Shown here: one piece after another, positions 35,665 through 45,609 of the stretch
Position numbering within the stretch: position 1 is the stretch's first letter
How the letters are laid out: each line of letters begins with the position of its first letter
Source of the DNA: Candidatus Rifleibacteriota bacterium
Lineage (GTDB): Bacteria > Muiribacteriota > Ozemobacteria > Ozemobacterales > Ozemobacteraceae
Length of the DNA: 64,000 nt
Direction: 5' to 3'
Assembly: GCA_905236675.1 (NCBI GenBank)
Contig: CAJOND010000038.1
Span: 1 to 64,000 of the forward strand
Notes under the pieces: generated by a model
What the model was told of the DNA's origin: nothing
Seen by the model: only the letters and a program-made list of their open reading frames with translations
Database searches by the model: none
Translations under genes and position numbers: made by a program

Positions 35665-36463
35665 AGCTTTCATAGACATAATTTAAATATTTACGTGCAA
35701 TCTCAGCAAAAGCATATACAGCCTGAACCGATGTGGGCTTGGAATTCTTCATTTCTCCAGCAGGGAAAAACCTTGTTACATGAAGAACTATATCTTTATC
35801 TATCGAAGATAAAGTTTTAGCCAACTCCTTCATTTCTTTTTCATCATCATTAAAACCTGGTACAATGAGTGTAGTTGTTTCGACATGTGCTCTCTTAGAA
35901 GAAATTTCGATAGTTTTTAATATTGCTTCTAAATCTCCCCCAATACTCTTATATTTTTGAGGATTAATAGTTTTTAAATCAATATTCAAAGCATCAACAA
36001 AAGGTATTAATTCCGAAAAAGCGTCTTGATCAACCATTCCATTGGTTACAAGAACATTTTTAAGGTCATGTTTTTGAGCAAGTTCTGCTGTTTCTTTAAC
36101 ATAATCTAAGCTTATAAGAGGTTCATTATAAGTATATGCTATTCCAATATTGTTTTTTATAAACAAAGCCTTTTTTACAAGCTCTTCTGGACTTATATAC
36201 ACACTTCTGGCTAATCCCCTTGAAATACTGTCATTCTGGCACCAAGGACATCTTAAGTTACATCCCCAAAAACCAGCCGAAAGAATATAACTTCCTGGCA
36301 TAAAATGTTTTAAGGGCTTCTTTTCTATTGGATCTAAAGCCAATGAAGTTACTTTACCATAATTAAGACTTATGATTTTACCGTCTTTTATATCACGAGT
36401 CTTACAAATACCGTTAAAACCATTTTTTATATCGCATTTATGCGGACAATTATTACAAATCAT
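35663..36463 (-). CDS. amrS: AmmeMemoRadiSam system radical SAM enzyme (AmrS)
   Basis: A 266-residue AmrS. A front Cys motif (CNNCPHKC) is followed by LALDPIEKKPLKHFMPGSYI and the radical SAM site GCNLRCPWCQN (CxxxCxxC). The later half has the usual barrel segments (VTNGMVDQDAFSELIPFVDA). The system's reaction is not well established. It is somewhat shorter than many members (about 330 aa) at the end. Its ATG overlaps the stop of the AmrB-AmrA gene by 4 bp, so the two are coupled. Confidence 0.9.
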   Translation of the reverse strand: MICNNCPHKCDIKNGFNGICKTRDIKDGKIISLNYGKVTSLALDPIEKKPLKHFMPGSYILSAGFWGCNLRCPWCQNDSISRGLARSVYISPEELVKKALFIKNNIGIAYTYNEPLISLDYVKETAELAQKHDLKNVLVTNGMVDQDAFSELIPFVDALNIDLKTINPQKYKSIGGDLEAILKTIEISSKRAHVETTTLIVPGFNDDEKEMKELAKTLSSIDKDIVLHVTRFFPAGEMKNSKPTSVQAVYAFAEIARKYLNYVYES

Positions 36464-37767
36464 TCGTGACGCTCCACAAGAAAACGCTCAATTTCATAAT
36501 CTTCACCATTTCTTATTCCTGCTTTACGACAAGCAATTTCTAGCTGATAATCAACAGTATCTACTCCTTCCAGATTAGGAAGCAATAAACCGCGTTTAGT
36601 TTTTGTACTGACTATAACACCATATTTTTTAACATCTAACAGATCTTTAGTAGCAGGTTCTGGGGGATAAAGAACATCAACATCGTAGACTAATTCAGAG
36701 AGTTCGCTTTCCTCAACAGCATAGAATCTTGGGTCTCTTATACCTGCCTGAATAGCCATGTTTATTATTTCTTCAGCTATTGATTTCTGAGTTGGATATA
36801 TTGTACCGATACAGCCTCTTAAATCCCCATGTTTTTTAAGAGAAACAAAGCAACCAGCTTTATTGTTATGCATAAAACAAGGCATTTCCGATTTTTCTTC
36901 TTCGGTTAATTCCAGTTTTTTACCAGTTTTTATATAATGTTCTAAGGATTTTTGAGCTAGACTTATGTACTGGTCACGGATTTTAAATGCACAAACAGCA
37001 TAACCCACTCCAAAGGTACCTTCATAAGAAAGGAAATCAGAAGAAACTTTGTAATTACTCAATGCTCCGGACATCATAATAAACCCTGGCAAACCACATT
37101 CAGCCGCCAAATCTAGAAATCCTTCATCGAAATCTAGAAAAGCTTTAAAATCACATTTTTTCATAGCTTCTGTAACTTTTTGATCAAATACCGGACCTTC
37201 CTTAACAAAGCCATAGGGTCCATCTTTTTTTAATCTATGAGACAAATCGCCACTGGCTAAAAAGGTTATTTTTCTGCCTACATGGGCCGCAGCTCTTTCT
37301 ATTAGAGCTCCCATTTCCATCAATGTTTGATTAGCCAGAAAACAAGGTGAAATTCTTAATACTTTAAAATTCTGGTATGCTTCGTTAATAAAAGAAAGCG
37401 GCACTACAGAACCATGGTCGAATCTATTATCTCTTCGCTCGTCACAGACAAATGGAATATTCTTTTCTTTGCAAAGTTTCATTAGTTCCTCAGACAATTC
37501 AATATCGTTTTCCAAGTCCAAAGAAACATCTGCTGTTCCGAATTGACTCAAATCACCTTTCCAGCGCTTTCCACCAGCAATATAAAATGCATCTCTATAA
37601 ACAGTTGAATGTGGGGAAATGACAACTATTGTTTCTGGTACATCTACAGCTATCATTTTCGAAGCTTTTCTATAAGCATCGAGAGTTTTCTGTATTTCTT
37701 TTTCTCTCCCCTTCCCTACTTCAGGTCTTGCAACTGGCGGATGTGGCATTATATAAGCTGAAAGCAT
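36460..37767 (-). CDS. Fused AmrB (Memo) - AmrA (AMMECR1) protein
   Basis: A 435-residue fusion. Residues 1-270 form a Memo/AmrB domain (MPHPPVARPEVGKGREKEI, ISPHSTVYRDAF, DNRFDHGSVVPL, ASGDLSHRL), an extradiol-dioxygenase-like fold. Residues 275-435 form an AMMECR1/AmrA domain (LRGCIGTIYPTQKSIAEEI, GLLLPNLEGVD). With AmrS just downstream it makes the three-part AmmeMemoRadiSam set, whose chemistry is unsettled. Fused AmrB-AmrA proteins are known from anaerobic bacteria. No damage is seen. Confidence 0.93.
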   Translation of the reverse strand: MLSAYIMPHPPVARPEVGKGREKEIQKTLDAYRKASKMIAVDVPETIVVISPHSTVYRDAFYIAGGKRWKGDLSQFGTADVSLDLENDIELSEELMKLCKEKNIPFVCDERRDNRFDHGSVVPLSFINEAYQNFKVLRISPCFLANQTLMEMGALIERAAAHVGRKITFLASGDLSHRLKKDGPYGFVKEGPVFDQKVTEAMKKCDFKAFLDFDEGFLDLAAECGLPGFIMMSGALSNYKVSSDFLSYEGTFGVGYAVCAFKIRDQYISLAQKSLEHYIKTGKKLELTEEEKSEMPCFMHNNKAGCFVSLKKHGDLRGCIGTIYPTQKSIAEEIINMAIQAGIRDPRFYAVEESELSELVYDVDVLYPPEPATKDLLDVKKYGVIVSTKTKRGLLLPNLEGVDTVDYQLEIACRKAGIRNGEDYEIERFLVERHE

Positions 37768-37958
37768 AATAATCTCTCCTAATAAATCTTTCTTAATAAT
37801 ATATTATACAATTACTTTTCATTTTTATACTAACAGATTTTTAAAACATCTATTACACTGATTTTTACTTGTGTAATATTAGAAATAATTGTAATATTTT
37901 AAAAGATTAATTTCTTAGATGTTTATAAAATAAATTGTAGAGAAGAAGGAATGATATT

Positions 37959-39920
37959 ATGCGTAAATTGCTTTGGCAACCTACAAAAAAACAAATAGAA
38001 AGCACCAGACTCTGGGCTTTTATGCAGTATGCGGCAAAAGAAACCGGCATTGGATTTGTAAACTATAAATCTATCTATGATTGGTCCGTAAAAGAACCAG
38101 AAAAATTTTGGGATTTGCTTTGGAAATTCCTGGAAGTTAAGACTTCAAAGCCATACGATAAAGTTGTAGATGATCTCAAAAAGTTTCCTGGAGCAAAATG
38201 GTTTGTTGGTGCTAAGTTAAATTATGCAGAAAACATGCTTAAATATGCAAATACTGATAAAGCAGCACTTATTTTCAGAGGAGAAAACAAGACACGCAGA
38301 GTTATTTCTTATAGAGAATTAAAGAATCAAGTTTTCAGATTAGCTACAGCAATGCGTGAACAAGGTTTGAAAGCTGGTGATTCAGTAGCAGCCTATATGC
38401 CCAATATTCCTGAAACCGTTATAGCAATGCTTGCAGCTTCAGCAATTGGTGCCATTTGGTGTTCTTGTGCAACCGATATTGGCCCCCAAGCTGCAATTGA
38501 TAGATTAGGTCAGGTAAATCCAGTTGTTTTGTTTACAGTTGACGGCTATTTATATAAAGGGAAAAATTTCGATGTAAGACCTAATGCTTCAGCAATAGCT
38601 AAAGGCATTCCAAGCGTAAAGAAAGTTGTAGTCGCTCACTACGCTGGCGATGATAACGATTTAACCTTAATAGAAAATTCAGTAAAGTGGGACAATTATC
38701 TAACCCAGAATGTACCTGCTGATTTTCAATATGAACAGGTTGATTCAAATCACCCAATGGTTGTTATGTTCTCTTCTGGAACTACAGGGAAACCGAAGTG
38801 TATTGTACAAGGTGTTGCTGGACTTTTAATAAACCAATTAAAAGAACTCGCAATTCAAAACGATATGAAACCTGAAGACACAATGCTTTATATCACCACT
38901 TGCAGTTGGATGATGTGGAACTGGCAGGCAGCTGCACTAGGAACTGGCTCTACAATTGTTTTATACGATGGAAATCCTTCTTATCCTGACACTTCAGCAA
39001 TTTGGAAAGTATTAGAAGAAGAAAAAGTAACTATTTTCGGTCTGAGTGCAAGCTATGTTCATGCTTTAGTTGCAGAAAAGTTCTCTCCCAAGAATACAGT
39101 AGATTTAACTCATCTAAGAGCAATTTCTCAAACTGGTTCAGCACTTTCTGATGATGGATTTGATTTTATTTATAATGAAATAAAAGAAGATCTGCATTTC
39201 AACTCTATTGCTGGCGGAACTGACATTAACGGTTGTTTCTCCAGTGGTAATCCAATAAGCCCAGTTTATTCCAACGAGCTTCAAGCTCCTGGTCTAGGAA
39301 TGAAGATTGAATGTTACGATGAAAACGGCAAACCTGTTAGAGACGTTCAAGGGGAACTGGTTTGCGAATTTCCAACCCCTTCAATGCCTCTTAAGTTTAT
39401 GAATGATCCAGACGGCAGCCGCTATATGGATGCTTATTTCAGAGTTTATCCGAATATATGGCATCACGGCGATTATGTAATGTTCCACGCTGATACAATG
39501 GGTATTTCTTACTTTGGTCGTTCAGATTCAATACTCAAACCTTCTGGAGTTCGCATTGGAACAGCAGAAATTTATAACCAGGTAGATAGAATACCTGGAA
39601 TTGCAGATTCTTTGGCAATTGGTCAACAGTATCACGATGACCAGCGAATAATACTCTTTGTTCAACTCAAAGAAGGTGTTGAATTGACTGAGGAATTAAA
39701 GAAGACTATAAAAACGACTTTACGCACCAAAGCCTCTCCAAGACATGTTCCAGCAGTTATTATGACTTGCCCTGATATACCTAAGACATTGAACGGCAAA
39801 AAAGTTGAAAGTGCTATAACCAATATGATTAACGGGCGAAAAGTTACTAATCGTGATGCACTTTCTAACCCGGAATCTCTTGACTACTTCAAGAGCATCC
39901 TTCCAGAATTACAGAAGTAA
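37959..39920 (+). CDS. Acetoacetate-CoA ligase
   Basis: A 653-residue acyl-CoA synthetase of the acetoacetyl-CoA synthetase group. The front LLWQPTKKQIESTRLWAFMQ and KWFVGAKLNYAENML match this group, the AMP-binding loop is MVVMFSSGTTGKPKCIVQ, and the rear has DSILKPSGVRIGTAEIYNQV and a terminal Lys motif (PKTLNGKKVE). It makes acetoacetyl-CoA from acetoacetate, CoA and ATP. It stands alone except for a small TSCPD protein 15 bp downstream. The length is normal. Confidence 0.92.
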   Translation: MRKLLWQPTKKQIESTRLWAFMQYAAKETGIGFVNYKSIYDWSVKEPEKFWDLLWKFLEVKTSKPYDKVVDDLKKFPGAKWFVGAKLNYAENMLKYANTDKAALIFRGENKTRRVISYRELKNQVFRLATAMREQGLKAGDSVAAYMPNIPETVIAMLAASAIGAIWCSCATDIGPQAAIDRLGQVNPVVLFTVDGYLYKGKNFDVRPNASAIAKGIPSVKKVVVAHYAGDDNDLTLIENSVKWDNYLTQNVPADFQYEQVDSNHPMVVMFSSGTTGKPKCIVQGVAGLLINQLKELAIQNDMKPEDTMLYITTCSWMMWNWQAAALGTGSTIVLYDGNPSYPDTSAIWKVLEEEKVTIFGLSASYVHALVAEKFSPKNTVDLTHLRAISQTGSALSDDGFDFIYNEIKEDLHFNSIAGGTDINGCFSSGNPISPVYSNELQAPGLGMKIECYDENGKPVRDVQGELVCEFPTPSMPLKFMNDPDGSRYMDAYFRVYPNIWHHGDYVMFHADTMGISYFGRSDSILKPSGVRIGTAEIYNQVDRIPGIADSLAIGQQYHDDQRIILFVQLKEGVELTEELKKTIKTTLRTKASPRHVPAVIMTCPDIPKTLNGKKVESAITNMINGRKVTNRDALSNPESLDYFKSILPELQK

Positions 39921-39935
39921 TAAGGACTAACAACA

Positions 39936-40193
39936 ATGCATCATACCTACAAAACCCAAGGCACCTGTTCTACCCAAATAGATTTTGATATAGAAGATAA
40001 CAAAATAAAAAATGTTGTCTTCATTGGCGGATGCAACGGCAATTTAAAAGCTGTTTCAAAACTAGTAGAAGGTAAAAATGCACAAGAAATTGCTGAATTA
40101 CTAAAAGGCAATACCTGTGGATCAAAGCCAACTTCTTGTGCAGATCAATTATCTAAAGCATTACTTGAAGCTATACAAAAAGAAAACCATTAA
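39936..40193 (+). CDS. TSCPD-domain protein (TIGR03905 family)
   Basis: An 85-residue protein: TCSTQIDFDIEDNKIKNVVF, GGCNGNLKAVSKLVEG and GNTCGSKPTSCADQLSKAL are the TIGR03905 signature, including the TSCADQ that gives the domain its name. Several Cys residues suggest metal binding. The domain is also found at the end of some ribonucleotide reductases, but no role is proven for the stand-alone form. It probably shares a transcript with the ligase upstream. Confidence 0.9.
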   Translation: MHHTYKTQGTCSTQIDFDIEDNKIKNVVFIGGCNGNLKAVSKLVEGKNAQEIAELLKGNTCGSKPTSCADQLSKALLEAIQKENH

Positions 40194-40234
40194 AAGATAA
40201 AGAATCAAGACAAATTTAAAACTTTTTCTTTAAT

Positions 40235-40277
40235 TTATCTGACTTAGCTGTATTAAAACTACAGCTAAGTCAGATAA
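40235..40277. repeat. Long perfect inverted repeat between convergent genes
   Basis: A 17-bp arm (TTATCTGACTTAGCTGT, 40235-40251) pairs perfectly with 40261-40277. There is no strong U-run on either side, so it is a poor classical terminator, though it could still end transcription from both sides. Confidence 0.7.
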
Positions 40278-40336
40278 AACACATAAAAAATCAGTAGAAT
40301 ATAACTATAATATTATAGATTTTTTATTATAAAAAA

Positions 40337-41899
40337 TTACTTATTTATCTTTTCTATTTCACAAGAATATTTTCTGTCGTCATAAGTTAAACTGACAAGT
40401 ATTATTACGCCCGAGTAATTTTCTATTGTATCAATGTATTTCTTTTCTTTGATGTTATCTATTAATGTTCCTGATGTTTTACAATGCTTTAGTTCTATAA
40501 CAATAAGAGGTTTGTTTGAGTTTTTATAAGGAATAAGAATTAAGTCAGCTATATCTTTTCCACTAGTATATTCCTTTTTAAAGGAATAATAACGAAGAGC
40601 ACTGTGATAAGCTATAAAAAGAACCAATCTTAACGTTTCTTCGCTATTAAATTTAAATAAAGTACTAAGATCTAAATGTGCTTTAACTATATATTCTACC
40701 ACTAACTTTTCATCTAAATTCCAAGTGGCTTTAAGTAAATTATCAGAATTATTTAAAGCTCTTAAAACTTCTTTCCATTCGCTTCTTTCTAAAGTTTTTC
40801 CTATTTCTGCTCTAATTTCATGATTAGGAATAAAGATTTCTTTTGATGATTCATCATAACTTAAATAGCCAAGATGTACAAGAAGAGTCAAAATTTCATC
40901 GCTATATCTAATTGCCTCTATGTCGCTTTGAAAATCTGACACATCCGCATTTATCCTTTCCCCACCTAATAATTTAATAACTTTTTCACGCAAACCTCTT
41001 AAATTACGATTAATTGGGGTTCCTAATACTTCAAAGTAATAAATTGAAAACCAGTATTCTTTTAGCTTTCCTTCTGGAAGAGCTTTCTTTATAGATCTAG
41101 GATTAAAAATATGAATATTATTAGACATCAAATAGCCATCATACCAAGATTTTACATCATCATAATCACTGTTAAACTTTACGCAAAGTTCCTTCATTTC
41201 ATCTTCGGTATAGCCAAAATATTCAGCTGATTTACCAGGATTAAGCATAGTATATTCATCAAAATTATTTAATGATGATAAAGCCTTGTATTTTTTTACT
41301 GGTAGTAAACCCGTTAAATAAGCAAGTTTAATATATGGGCTGTCATTAAATAAAACTATTAAATAGTTTAGATAATCATCTCTAATTTTAGACTTGTTGG
41401 TTACTCTAAAAATGTAATCCCAATCGTCTATTAGAACTATAAACTTTTCTTTAGTGAGCCTATAAATTTCGGAAAGAACCAAAAGCAAAGGTCTATTAAT
41501 TTTATCTTTAATCTGAGGGAACTCTTCTTGCAACTCAAGCTTAATACTGCTAATCATTGTTGGTAATATATTATCTACATCTTTTCCTATTTCTTTAAAT
41601 TTAGAGATACATAAGGAAATAACGTTATATTTATTTAAATGTGTTTCGAAATCTGGATTATTGGCAATTTTTAAATTGGAAAACAGTTCTTTAGAGTCAC
41701 AGCCTTTACTATAATAGGCTGTAAGCAAATTTACTCCTATAGTTTTGCCAAATCTTCTAGGTCGGCTAACACACATATATTTATTATCCGAATCTAATAA
41801 AGAATTAGTTAAGCTTATCAATTCTGATTTGTCGACAAATATCTTTAATTTTAAATCTTCCTTAAAAGCTTCGTTATTCGGATTTACATATATACCCAT
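40337..41899 (-). CDS. PF09820 AAA-ATPase with PD-(D/E)XK nuclease-like tail
   Basis: A 520-residue relative of the broken ATPase at 25.5-27 kb. The front has FVDKSELI and the Walker A-like SRPRRFGKTIGVNLLTAYYS; Walker B is KFIVLIDDWDYIF. The middle has KSWYDGYLMSNNIHIFNPRS, and the nuclease-like tail is DLILIPYKNSNKPLIVIELK (D and ExK). These proteins are very abundant in gut anaerobes and their role is unknown. No stop or shift is seen. It lies convergent to the TSCPD gene across a 17-bp inverted repeat. Confidence 0.83.
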   Translation of the reverse strand: MGIYVNPNNEAFKEDLKLKIFVDKSELISLTNSLLDSDNKYMCVSRPRRFGKTIGVNLLTAYYSKGCDSKELFSNLKIANNPDFETHLNKYNVISLCISKFKEIGKDVDNILPTMISSIKLELQEEFPQIKDKINRPLLLVLSEIYRLTKEKFIVLIDDWDYIFRVTNKSKIRDDYLNYLIVLFNDSPYIKLAYLTGLLPVKKYKALSSLNNFDEYTMLNPGKSAEYFGYTEDEMKELCVKFNSDYDDVKSWYDGYLMSNNIHIFNPRSIKKALPEGKLKEYWFSIYYFEVLGTPINRNLRGLREKVIKLLGGERINADVSDFQSDIEAIRYSDEILTLLVHLGYLSYDESSKEIFIPNHEIRAEIGKTLERSEWKEVLRALNNSDNLLKATWNLDEKLVVEYIVKAHLDLSTLFKFNSEETLRLVLFIAYHSALRYYSFKKEYTSGKDIADLILIPYKNSNKPLIVIELKHCKTSGTLIDNIKEKKYIDTIENYSGVIILVSLTYDDRKYSCEIEKINK

Positions 41900-42215
41900 A
41901 GAGATACCTCGTGTTAGTAGGTTATCACATTCTTTTTATACTTACAATAAAATACTCCCAGTAGTAAGCTCATGCCATTTCCAGCAAAACAGTATATACT
42001 CTATATAACGAGATAAAATTATAGTCTATGAAATTAAAGCTAGATATAGTCACTATAGAATATAAATCAGACTTCATATAGCAGCGATAAAGATTTGAAC
42101 TAATAGCAATAAATTAAATGTGTTTTTCTTTATTTTTATAATTTGTAGTTGTTTTTTTATAGTTTTATTAATAGAATACCTAAACTAATAAATTAGACAT
42201 TTTGGAGGGAACAAT
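41900..42215. other. Intergenic region with promoters of divergent genes
   Basis: About 316 bp, very AT-rich, between the divergent ATPase and rubredoxin genes. No coding frame, repeat or strong hairpin was seen. A GGAGGG ribosome site for rubredoxin lies at the right end (about 42204-42209). Confidence 0.6.
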
Positions 42216-42371
42216 ATGAAAAAATATACTTGTCCTTGTGGATATGTTTATGATCCAGCTATTGGTGATCCAGATAGCGGAATAGCACCAGGCACAGCCT
42301 TTGAAGACATTCCTGATAATTGGGTCTGTCCTATTTGTGGTTTAAGCAAAGATATGTTTACTGCTGAATAA
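42216..42371 (+). CDS. Rubredoxin
   Basis: A 51-residue rubredoxin: [20 protein letters not shown], then [20 protein letters not shown]. It carries electrons through one iron held by four Cys. The first pair here is C6-P-C8 (CxCG) instead of the usual CxxCG, while the second pair is normal (CPICG). GGAGGG lies 6 bases upstream of the ATG. It suggests an anaerobic life style with oxygen or peroxide defence. It ends 24 bp before a radical SAM gene on the same strand. Confidence 0.93.
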   Translation: MKKYTCPCGYVYDPAIGDPDSGIAPGTAFEDIPDNWVCPICGLSKDMFTAE

Positions 42372-42395
42372 TAATTGTTTCTTTTGGGTGATAAA

Positions 42396-43916
42396 ATGAA
42401 AATATTATTAATAGATCCTCCTTTTAAAAGTTTCACAGGCATTTTTAGTCTTTATTTTCCACTAGGTCTTGCTTACATAGCAGGTTCTCTTAACAAAGCA
42501 GGCTATGAAGCCAAGATATTAGATATGGATGCAGCAGATACAAAAGAAGGATCTTTAGATTTCATAAGGGAATATGAAAGCTATACTAATTATGTAAAAG
42601 CATTAAATTCTCCAGATCACCCAACTTGGAAACTTCTAAAGAAATTAGTTGCTGAACAAAATCCCGATATAATAGGAATAACTGCCTTAACATCAAAATT
42701 TGGCTCTGTAATACAGACAGCTAAGTTTTGCAGAGAAGTGCTTCCAAATGTTCCAATAATTATAGGCGGTCCCCATGCAAGTGCTTTGCCTGAAATGACA
42801 GCCCAGATACCTGAAGCTGACTATGTTTTAAGAGGTGAAGGCGACGAAAGCATAGTTGTTTTAATGAATGCGATTAGAGACCATACTGATTTAAGTCTAG
42901 TAAAAGGTCTTACATGGAAAAAAGATGGAAAAATAATTAATAATCCGGATAGCGAACTAGTAAAAGATTTAGATTCGCTTCCATTTCCAGACCGTAGCGC
43001 TTTATTAAATCCAGAACATTATTCCTCCGAAGACATGGGAGTAATTTTAAGCTCCAGAGGTTGTCCTTTCTGCTGTAGTTACTGTTTTCATATGTGGGAT
43101 AGAAAAGTCAGATACAGAAGCGTTGACTCTGTAATTGCTGAAATAATGCATGTTCACAAAACTTATGGAACAACTCAGTTTTCTATAAAAGATGATTCAT
43201 TTACTGTTAAAAGAAGTCATGTAGTAACACTCTGTGAAGCTTTTAAGAAATTACCTTTCAAAATAACATACAACTGTACAACTCGCGTGGATATTATAGA
43301 CGAAGAACTACTTCGATTGATGAAAAGCTCAGGATTATCACAGCTGAGCATAGGTATCGAATCTGGTTCAGTTGAAATATTGAAAGCAACAGACAAAGGC
43401 ATCACTCATGAACAAATTCTAAAAGCTGCTGCTTTATTCAATAAATTGGGTATTTTCTGGACTGGTTATTTCATGATAGGCCTACCTCAGGAATCAGAAG
43501 AAGATATTCTTAAAACTCTAGCTTTCTTGAAAAAATCTAAACCTTATTATGGTGGTTTGGGTGTATATAGCCCATTTCCAAGAACTAAGCTTTTCAATCA
43601 AGGTGTTGAAATGGGGTTGGTAGATCCCAATCCTCCTTTAGAACACTTCCTTAATACAAATCCTAAAGACTTATTTTTTAAAGACCCCAAAAATAGAGTG
43701 GTTAAAATAACTCCAGAACGCTTTGCAGAACTTCAGACAAAAGTCGAAGAGGTATTTCACAAACATAATACCAGTTTGAAGAATCTTGCTAGAAGAGCAT
43801 TTTCAAGAAGACAAGTATATATGTATGATCCTTCATTATTCAGACGAGATTTTTCAAAAGGTCTTGAACTAATCGGATTAAAAAAACTAGGGAAATTAAT
43901 ATATCATAAAAAGTAA
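42396..43916 (+). CDS. B12-binding-domain radical SAM protein
   Basis: A 506-residue protein. The N-terminal cobalamin-binding fold has DPPFKSFTGIFSLYFPLGLA and GGPHASALPEM. The radical SAM site is SSRGCPFCCSYCFH (CxxxCxxC), followed by GIESGSVEILKATDKGITHE and GLPQESEEDILKT. Such enzymes alter lipids, sugars or cofactors; no substrate can be named. The start at 42396 (MKILLIDPPF) is preferred over 42375, with GGGTG upstream. It precedes a heparinase-like and a glycosyltransferase-like gene, which may hint at a surface-polysaccharide role. Confidence 0.88.
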   Translation: MKILLIDPPFKSFTGIFSLYFPLGLAYIAGSLNKAGYEAKILDMDAADTKEGSLDFIREYESYTNYVKALNSPDHPTWKLLKKLVAEQNPDIIGITALTSKFGSVIQTAKFCREVLPNVPIIIGGPHASALPEMTAQIPEADYVLRGEGDESIVVLMNAIRDHTDLSLVKGLTWKKDGKIINNPDSELVKDLDSLPFPDRSALLNPEHYSSEDMGVILSSRGCPFCCSYCFHMWDRKVRYRSVDSVIAEIMHVHKTYGTTQFSIKDDSFTVKRSHVVTLCEAFKKLPFKITYNCTTRVDIIDEELLRLMKSSGLSQLSIGIESGSVEILKATDKGITHEQILKAAALFNKLGIFWTGYFMIGLPQESEEDILKTLAFLKKSKPYYGGLGVYSPFPRTKLFNQGVEMGLVDPNPPLEHFLNTNPKDLFFKDPKNRVVKITPERFAELQTKVEEVFHKHNTSLKNLARRAFSRRQVYMYDPSLFRRDFSKGLELIGLKKLGKLIYHKK

Positions 43917-43941
43917 TATAATCAGCTTATGACTGTCTGAA

Positions 43942-45609
43942 ATGAAATCAGGAAGAGAAACATATTTGCAATTTTTTCGCTATTATCACTACTTGAAAAA
44001 TTTGAAGTTTAGTCAAATTTTTAGCTATTTTTCGTTTAAACACAATAGAAAAAAGCTTTGCTTTACAGATTCAAATAGAATTGCAGTAATAGCTGAAAAT
44101 CTAAAACAGAATTTTAAAATAGATGATAATCAAAAGAATATTGAATTTTGTTTTCTTAATTATCCAATTTCTATTTCTATAGATGAAATGAAATGGAAAC
44201 AAAAAGACTTTGTTGAAGACGTAGGTAAATATTGGATTACAGAATTAAATTCTTTTGATTATATAAATAAAGAAAAGATAACTTTATCTATAGAACAAGT
44301 TTCTTGTTTAATAATAGACTGGATTGCCAAAAACGGTAACGAAAACTCAGAAACATGGGAACCCTATCCTTTGTCAAAAAGGCTGACAGCTTGGGTAAAA
44401 TGGTTAAATAGTAACCAGATACAAAATGAAATAGTATCTATTATGAAGCTTTCCATAAGTCAACAATTAAAAAGACTTTTTGTCGATATGGAATATCATA
44501 GACCAGCTAATCATTTATTAGAAAATATCAGAGGCTTTCTTTTCGGCTGCTCTTCTATAATTAACTCAAGTCAATATTTCAACAACGAATCAGAATTTCA
44601 ACTTGAAGAAGTTTTAAATGAAGCTATAAAACAGATATCTTTGCAGATTTTAAAAGATGGCGGTCATTTCGAAAGAAGTCCAATGTACCATCTTTTAGTC
44701 TTAGATAACGTGAATGATATAAAAAATATTTCACAATATTTAATTAAACAAAAATTTTTAAGAACAGAAATATTGGAAAAAACCCAAAAATTACTATTAC
44801 TTTGCGATGAAAAAGCTAAAATAATGACGGACTGGTTAGAGGCATTAACTATGCCCGATGGAGATATTGCCCAATTTAATGATAGTTCCAGAATAAAAGG
44901 TTTTAAACATAGTTTTGATTCTTTAACACAATTGTTTGAATATTCTGGTTTTTTTGTAAAACATGAATCAAATTACTCATTTATACTAAGTTGTGGTGAT
45001 CCTTCCCCTGCTTTTCTTCCAGAACATAGCCACTGTGATATTCTTTCTTATGAGCTAGCTATAGATGGAATTAGAGCCATTATTGATTCGGGCTGTAGCA
45101 GATACGACAAGGAAACGTTAAGGACAATGAGTCGAGAAACAGAAGCTCATAATCTTCCAATGGTTGAACATCATGAACAAAGTGACATTTGGGGGAATTT
45201 TAGTTTTGGTAAACGTGCAAAAATATTACGAAGAACTTTTAATAGTGATAAATCAGAATTAGACATAATAATACAAGATCAATTCAATCAAATATTAAGT
45301 AGAAATGTTGTTTTCTCTGAAAAAAAGATCGAAATATCTGATTCATTAAAAAATCATAAAATGCAGGGTTGTTTCGTGAGTTTAATCCACCTAGCTCCAG
45401 GCATTGAAACAGAAATATCTGAAAATGATAATAACAAAATTATAATCTGCAAGATGACCAACGAAACAAAATTTAGTATAATTACAAAAGCTAATGTAAG
45501 ATTAACTGATTATATTAGTTTCCCTGAATTTGGGAAATCACTAGGAGCAAAAATGCTTGTTTTAAGTAATAAGGAAGCAGAGGAGCTTAATTATGTTATC
45601 AAGTGGTGA
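43942..45609 (+). CDS. Heparinase II/III-like family protein
   Basis: A 555-residue protein with the helical front of these lyases (YHRPANHLLENIRGFLFGCS, GGHFERSPMYHLLVL) and a beta-rich rear (LPEHSHCDILSYELAIDGIR, EAHNLPMVEHHEQSDIWGNF). Proteins of this type in exopolysaccharide clusters are thought to trim or help export acidic polysaccharides. No signal peptide is seen. It overlaps the next gene by 17 bp. The neighbours fit a small, partly eroded polysaccharide locus. Confidence 0.85.
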   Translation: MKSGRETYLQFFRYYHYLKNLKFSQIFSYFSFKHNRKKLCFTDSNRIAVIAENLKQNFKIDDNQKNIEFCFLNYPISISIDEMKWKQKDFVEDVGKYWITELNSFDYINKEKITLSIEQVSCLIIDWIAKNGNENSETWEPYPLSKRLTAWVKWLNSNQIQNEIVSIMKLSISQQLKRLFVDMEYHRPANHLLENIRGFLFGCSSIINSSQYFNNESEFQLEEVLNEAIKQISLQILKDGGHFERSPMYHLLVLDNVNDIKNISQYLIKQKFLRTEILEKTQKLLLLCDEKAKIMTDWLEALTMPDGDIAQFNDSSRIKGFKHSFDSLTQLFEYSGFFVKHESNYSFILSCGDPSPAFLPEHSHCDILSYELAIDGIRAIIDSGCSRYDKETLRTMSRETEAHNLPMVEHHEQSDIWGNFSFGKRAKILRRTFNSDKSELDIIIQDQFNQILSRNVVFSEKKIEISDSLKNHKMQGCFVSLIHLAPGIETEISENDNNKIIICKMTNETKFSIITKANVRLTDYISFPEFGKSLGAKMLVLSNKEAEELNYVIKW

